This document shows positions 5,074-7,799 of a stretch of 7,799 nucleotides of DNA, piece after piece. The notes beneath the pieces are model-generated. The model did no database searches. It was not told the DNA's origin and saw only the letters and a list, made by a program, of their open reading frames with translations. The first letter of the stretch is position 1. Every line of letters begins with the position of its first letter. A program made the translations under genes and the position numbers. The DNA comes from Microcaldota archaeon (GTDB taxonomy: Archaea; Micrarchaeota; Micrarchaeia; Anstonellales; Bilamarchaeaceae), in assembly GCA_016180665.1 (NCBI GenBank), contig JACPAS010000016.1, positions 1 through 7,799 of the forward strand. Direction: 5' to 3'.

Positions 5074-5481
5074 TTAATCGGGTTTGCTATATACAATAGT
5101 TAAAATTAGTTTTTTAACACGGGTTTCTATTTCATCCCTTACTTCTCTTAATTTGTCTATAGGCTTACCCGCAGGATCGTCCAAATTCCAGTCTTCGGTT
5201 TTTTCAGGAGGAGTAATTGGACAGGTTTTTATACAACCCATAGTAAAGATTTTCTCAGCCTTATTAGTCATTTCTGAAGTAAGTAGCTTCGGCTGGGCTT
5301 TTGAGAGATCTATTCCTTTTTCCTGCATTACTATTAGTGCATCTGGTTTTACTGAAGAAGCAGGTTGTATTCCAGCACTTATTCCAAGGTATTGTGGATT
5401 CTTATTATAGAAATTGAAAAATGCTTCTGCTATCTGGCTCCTTGCAGAGTTTTCAGTACAAACAAATAAGATATATTTCAA
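5074..5481 (-). CDS. arsC: Arsenate reductase, low-molecular-weight phosphatase type
   Basis: This 135-residue protein is full length for the ArsC/LMW protein tyrosine phosphatase family. It reduces arsenate to arsenite in the cytoplasm using a Cys relay recharged by thioredoxin or a similar donor. The phosphate-binding loop is CTENSARS (C8 to R14/S15), with C8 the nucleophile. C83 and C87 in MGCIKTCP supply the relay pair, and LDDPAGKP (100-107) carries the general-acid Asp region. The two extra cysteines favour arsenate reductase over a plain phosphatase. The start is TTG at 5479-5481: an in-frame TAA lies closely upstream and no ATG fits, while the first residues KYILFVC match the family start. 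It is divergent from the PhoU-PiT operon, which fits detoxifying arsenate that enters with phosphate. No arsenite exporter or ArsR is visible in the window. Confidence 0.88.
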   Translation of the reverse strand: MKYILFVCTENSARSQIAEAFFNFYNKNPQYLGISAGIQPASSVKPDALIVMQEKGIDLSKAQPKLLTSEMTNKAEKIFTMGCIKTCPITPPEKTEDWNLDDPAGKPIDKLREVRDEIETRVKKLILTIVYSKPD

Positions 5482-5484
5482 GTG

Positions 5485-5490
5485 CCCACC
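5485..5490 (-). promoter_or_regulatory. Shine-Dalgarno deciding the TTG start of arsC
   Basis: GGTGGG on the minus strand lies 3-5 bases before the TTG and matches the GGTG part of the archaeal ribosome site. It supports initiation at this non-ATG codon. Confidence 0.45.
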
Positions 5491-5515
5491 GGTTTATTAT
5501 TTCATGATTCACAAC

Positions 5516-5525
5516 CTATAAAAAT
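5516..5525 (-). promoter_or_regulatory. Candidate TATA box for arsC
   Basis: ATTTTTATAG on the minus strand is centred about 39 bases before the TTG. A start site 26 bases downstream would give a leader of about 13 bases, enough to include the GGTGGG ribosome site. The 126-base gap to the PhoU-like gene must hold both divergent promoters. Confidence 0.4.
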
Positions 5526-5593
5526 CTATTCTCATTAATATTTTCAGGTAAGTTTCAAAAGGGTTAGAGATTGTTAGACTTAAAAAAATTTTA

Positions 5594-5602
5594 GAGGTTG
5601 AT
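5594..5602 (+). promoter_or_regulatory. Shine-Dalgarno of the PhoU-like gene
   Basis: GAGGTTGAT, close to the consensus GAGGTGAT, places its GAGGT core nine bases before ATG 5608. It fixes that start and shows this operon has a leader, unlike the leaderless genes to the left. Confidence 0.55.
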
Positions 5603-5607
5603 TTAAA

Positions 5608-6246
5608 ATGCCATTAGCAAGAATAAAACGTTTTTTAGTACCTCAAGACAATATTTTTTTTGATCTAATGCTGAAACAGGCTGAGACTGCCCATATAGCT
5701 TCTCAGTCTCTAGTTGAACTTTTCGCAGACTATTCAAATGTAGAAAAACGATCTGAGAGAATAAAGGAGTTGGAGCATGAAGGGGATAAACTTATGCGTG
5801 ATGTTTATACTGCGTTAAACAAAACTTTCATCGTTCCTATTGACCATAGTGACATTTCAACATTGGCAACTGCATTAGATGATATAACCGATTTAATAGA
5901 CAATGTATCTATTTTATTGGTTGCTTATGGGATAAAGGAACCGACTCCCCCGATGGTCCATTTAGCAGAAGTGCTGGTAAACCAGACCAAGGAACTAAAA
6001 AATGCAGTAGCATCAATAAGCCATTCAAAAAATTACCATAAAGTCAATGATCACTGCAAAAATATCAAACAAATGGAAAACAAGGCAGATGAAGCTTACA
6101 TAAAAGCAATTACTGCACTATTCAAGAAAAATGAGCCTTTGGAAATTATCAAGGAGAAGGAAATCCTGGATTGTCTGGAATCTGCAACTGATAAAGTTGA
6201 TAATGCAGCCCAGCACATATCCGACATTGTAATGAAACATAGTTGA
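5608..6246 (+). CDS. PhoU-like DUF47 family protein (PiT partner)
   Basis: The 212 residues match the DUF47 (TIGR00153-type) PhoU-like family, an all-helical cytoplasmic protein of two three-helix bundles. It shows the two repeated acidic metal-binding segments typical of PhoU folds: KELEHEGDKLMRDVY (53-67) with TALDDITDLIDN (88-99), and QMENKADEAY (155-164) with ESATDKVDNAAQHI (191-204). Length is normal for the family. DUF47 genes are very often directly upstream of PiT transporters, and are thought to regulate them or sense metal-phosphate; that role is inferred from the family, not seen here. The stop is four bases before the PiT start, so the two are co-transcribed and probably translationally coupled. 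Classic PhoU, which partners the ABC transporter PstSCAB, is a different subfamily. Confidence in family is high. Confidence 0.88.
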   Translation: MPLARIKRFLVPQDNIFFDLMLKQAETAHIASQSLVELFADYSNVEKRSERIKELEHEGDKLMRDVYTALNKTFIVPIDHSDISTLATALDDITDLIDNVSILLVAYGIKEPTPPMVHLAEVLVNQTKELKNAVASISHSKNYHKVNDHCKNIKQMENKADEAYIKAITALFKKNEPLEIIKEKEILDCLESATDKVDNAAQHISDIVMKHS

Positions 6247-6250
6247 TATA

Positions 6251-7261
6251 ATGATCGAATTATTAGTTTTCACCATATTAATGGCTTTAGCATTTGACTT
6301 CATTAATGGGTTCCATGACAGTGCAAATGCAATATCCACAGTAGTTGCAACGAAGGTATTGACGCCTATGCAAGCAGTTTCCATGGCAGCTGTTGGAAAT
6401 TTAATCGGACCATTGTTTTTCTCAACTGCAATTGCAGCTACAATCGGTAAAGGAATTATAGATACTAAGGTTATTCAGACAATTCTGCCAGCAGAAACTT
6501 TCATAGTTATGGTTCTTGCAGCGCTTATAGGTGCTATTGTTTGGGACATACTCACCTGGTATTTTGGAATTCCTGTTTCAAGCAGTCACGCTCTTATTGG
6601 AGGTTTAATAGGCGCTGCATCAGTTGCAGTAGGAACAAATATCCTTTTATTTGAGGGCATAACTAAGGTGTTGGTATTCATAGTGGCCTCTCCATTAATA
6701 GGTTTTATATCAGCATTTTTACTCGGATTGATTATAATGCGTATATTCAGTAAAAGCACTCCTGAAAAGATAAACAATTGGTTCAGAAAACTTCAGATGT
6801 TCTCGGCATTTTTTTACTCAGTAACTCATGGAACCAATGATGCGCAAAAAACCATGGGAATAATAACCATTCTATTAATTGTAAGTGGTTACTTAACAGA
6901 TTTTGATGTCCCTCTTTGGGTAATTCTCGCATGTCATATTGCAATTTCTTTGGGTACATGGCTTGGAGGATGGAGAATAGTAAAGACCATGGCACATAAA
7001 ATTACTCAGCTAAGACCATATCAGGGATTTTGCGCTGAGACTGCTGGAGGAGTAGTTTTAGTTTACATGGCAAGTATTGGTATTCCTGTAAGTACAACAC
7101 ATGCAATAGCTGGCTCTATAATGGGCGTAGGTTCAACTCAAAATCCCAAAAGTGTCCGTTGGGGTGTAAGTAAAAATATTATATTAGCCTGGATAATAAC
7201 AATTCCATTCAGCGCGCTTGTTGGTGGAGGAGCTTTTCTTGTTTTAAACTATTTCTTATAG
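6251..7261 (+). CDS. pit: PiT-family inorganic phosphate transporter
   Basis: This 336-residue membrane protein is a low-affinity phosphate permease, which usually carries a metal-phosphate complex with H+ or Na+. The inverted-duplication design is clear: GFHDSANAIS (20-29) in the first half is matched by VTHGTNDAQK (191-200) in the second, and GIPVSSSHALIGG (106-118) by GIPVSTTHAIAGS (277-289). These carry the family's Asp/Asn and Ser/His substrate-site residues. About ten hydrophobic segments are present, interrupted by one hydrophilic loop at about 165-185. The length is typical of archaeal and compact bacterial PiT proteins. ATG 6251 lacks a ribosome site of its own, consistent with coupling to the upstream DUF47 gene. 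PiT systems admit arsenate, which fits the neighbouring arsC. The sequence appears intact. Confidence 0.93.
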   Translation: MIELLVFTILMALAFDFINGFHDSANAISTVVATKVLTPMQAVSMAAVGNLIGPLFFSTAIAATIGKGIIDTKVIQTILPAETFIVMVLAALIGAIVWDILTWYFGIPVSSSHALIGGLIGAASVAVGTNILLFEGITKVLVFIVASPLIGFISAFLLGLIIMRIFSKSTPEKINNWFRKLQMFSAFFYSVTHGTNDAQKTMGIITILLIVSGYLTDFDVPLWVILACHIAISLGTWLGGWRIVKTMAHKITQLRPYQGFCAETAGGVVLVYMASIGIPVSTTHAIAGSIMGVGSTQNPKSVRWGVSKNIILAWIITIPFSALVGGGAFLVLNYFL

Positions 7262-7266
7262 CCTGC

Positions 7267-7271
7267 TTTTT
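7267..7271 (+). terminator. Possible T-run terminator after pit
   Basis: A run of five T begins six bases after the pit stop and is followed by further T-rich sequence. Archaeal termination commonly uses such T-runs without a hairpin. No stem is visible. Confidence 0.3.
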
Positions 7272-7367
7272 AATTATTCTTCACTAAAGAAAATTGAATG
7301 AACTGAAGCTCCAATGAACGGAAAAACATCGCCAAGCGTGTGAGAAGCTGAGGGGACTGGTAAAACT

Positions 7368-7784
7368 ATGAGAAAAAGAATGAACACATTCCAGCCTTTA
7401 CCAAAGGCTCTTTCATGCGGAATTATAGAAGATAATGGACGAATTCTATTTAGAGTGTTTCAAGATGAGCATGGGATTAACAGAGTAGAGACTCCATGTG
7501 TACTCGTTTTAAGTGGAGAAAGCATAACTGCAAAGTTAAAGGCTAAACTTTCGGAAATTTTGGAGAATAATGTTGAGATTGGAGAACCGATAGCTGAATT
7601 TTTTTATAATGCTGGCAGCAGGAAGAAGAAAAATTTAATTCCTTGTGTGGTTTTTAAGATTCAGACTTTTGGACGCATAGAAGTACGGAAGAAATCTGAA
7701 TTTAGATGGTTAAGAATAGAAGAAACTAAAGACATGAGAAAAACAAAAGAGTCAGAATGGCTTAATAGGTTTATGAGAAAGTGA
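7368..7784 (+). CDS. Nudix-like protein lacking the Nudix box
   Basis: The 138 residues follow the Nudix fold order: strand ALSCGIIEDNGRILFRVF (14-31), a helical stretch ITAKLKAKLSEILENNVEIG (53-72), strand PIAEFFYNAG, then LIPCVVFKI and the C-terminal FRWLRIEE, which resembles the rWv-leel ending of Nudix hydrolases. The catalytic box G-x5-E-x7-RE-x-EE-x-G is not conserved: the helix has Lys and Ser where the metal-binding REL-EE glutamates should be. Nudix enzymes hydrolyse nucleoside diphosphate derivatives; this one is probably inactive or a binding protein. ATG 7368 follows an in-frame TGA at 7341-7343, with AGGGGA (7351-7356) as a distant ribosome site; ATG 7380 is an alternative. It is separated from pit by 106 bases with no obvious gene. 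The fold assignment is from pattern only, so it is moderate. Confidence 0.5.
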   Translation: MRKRMNTFQPLPKALSCGIIEDNGRILFRVFQDEHGINRVETPCVLVLSGESITAKLKAKLSEILENNVEIGEPIAEFFYNAGSRKKKNLIPCVVFKIQTFGRIEVRKKSEFRWLRIEETKDMRKTKESEWLNRFMRK

Positions 7785-7799
7785 AGACACTAGGCAACT

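Noticed and set aside
5084..5410. 108-codon open frame on the plus strand opposite arsC
   Set aside because: It is the antisense shadow of a clearly conserved gene and shows no family resemblance.
7262..7367. Possible tRNA or small gene between pit and the Nudix-like gene
   Set aside because: No cloverleaf, no T-loop motif, and only a nine-codon ATG frame at 7314.

Overview
The window reads as AT-rich archaeal DNA. Several genes carry a TATA-like box about 23-27 bases upstream of the start codon with no room for a leader (mechanosensitive channel, tandem-repeat protein, lipoprotein amidohydrolase), which is the leaderless archaeal pattern. Others use GGTG or GAGGT Shine-Dalgarno sequences (arsenate reductase, PhoU-like protein, DsrE remnant). 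The protein families present are common in archaea, but I cannot fix the lineage from sequence alone; a euryarchaeote or a DPANN-type archaeon would both fit.

Layout, left to right. (1) 1-363, minus: the N-terminal part of a family 4 glycosyltransferase, running off the left edge, with two GC-rich palindromes sitting in its reading frame. (2) 505-1603, plus: an MscS-type mechanosensitive channel split by one extra base in a run of five C. (3) 1604-2182, minus: an unrecognised 192-residue protein made of two copies of a ~75-residue unit, abutting the channel gene with no spacer. (4) 2183-2760: a scarred stretch with two adjacent structured palindromic elements (2366-2451 and 2454-2515), then the tail of a SHOCT-domain protein and the first 35 codons of a DsrE-family protein. 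(5) 2797-4812, plus: a lipoprotein metal-dependent amidohydrolase, then an M23-like (duplicated hybrid motif) domain in the same frame, separated by a single TAA. (6) 4813-5073: no recognised gene; two inverted repeats. (7) 5074-7261: an arsenate reductase on the minus strand, divergent from a PhoU-like (DUF47) / PiT phosphate transporter operon. (8) 7368-7784: a Nudix-like protein without a Nudix box.

How the genes fit together. The clearest functional unit is 5074-7261. PiT carriers take up phosphate and cannot fully exclude arsenate, DUF47 proteins usually accompany PiT, and the divergent ArsC would reduce arsenate that enters. The envelope theme recurs elsewhere: mechanosensitive channel, glycosyltransferase, secreted lipoprotein hydrolase and M23-like domain. 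The middle of the window looks rearranged: an operon remnant (SHOCT-DsrE) is cut on its left near the palindromes and on its right where the lipoprotein gene's promoter begins.

The most unusual items are the tandem-unit protein, the paired structured palindromes, and the single stop codon between the amidohydrolase and the M23-like domain. I see no rRNA, tRNA, CRISPR array or intact transposase.
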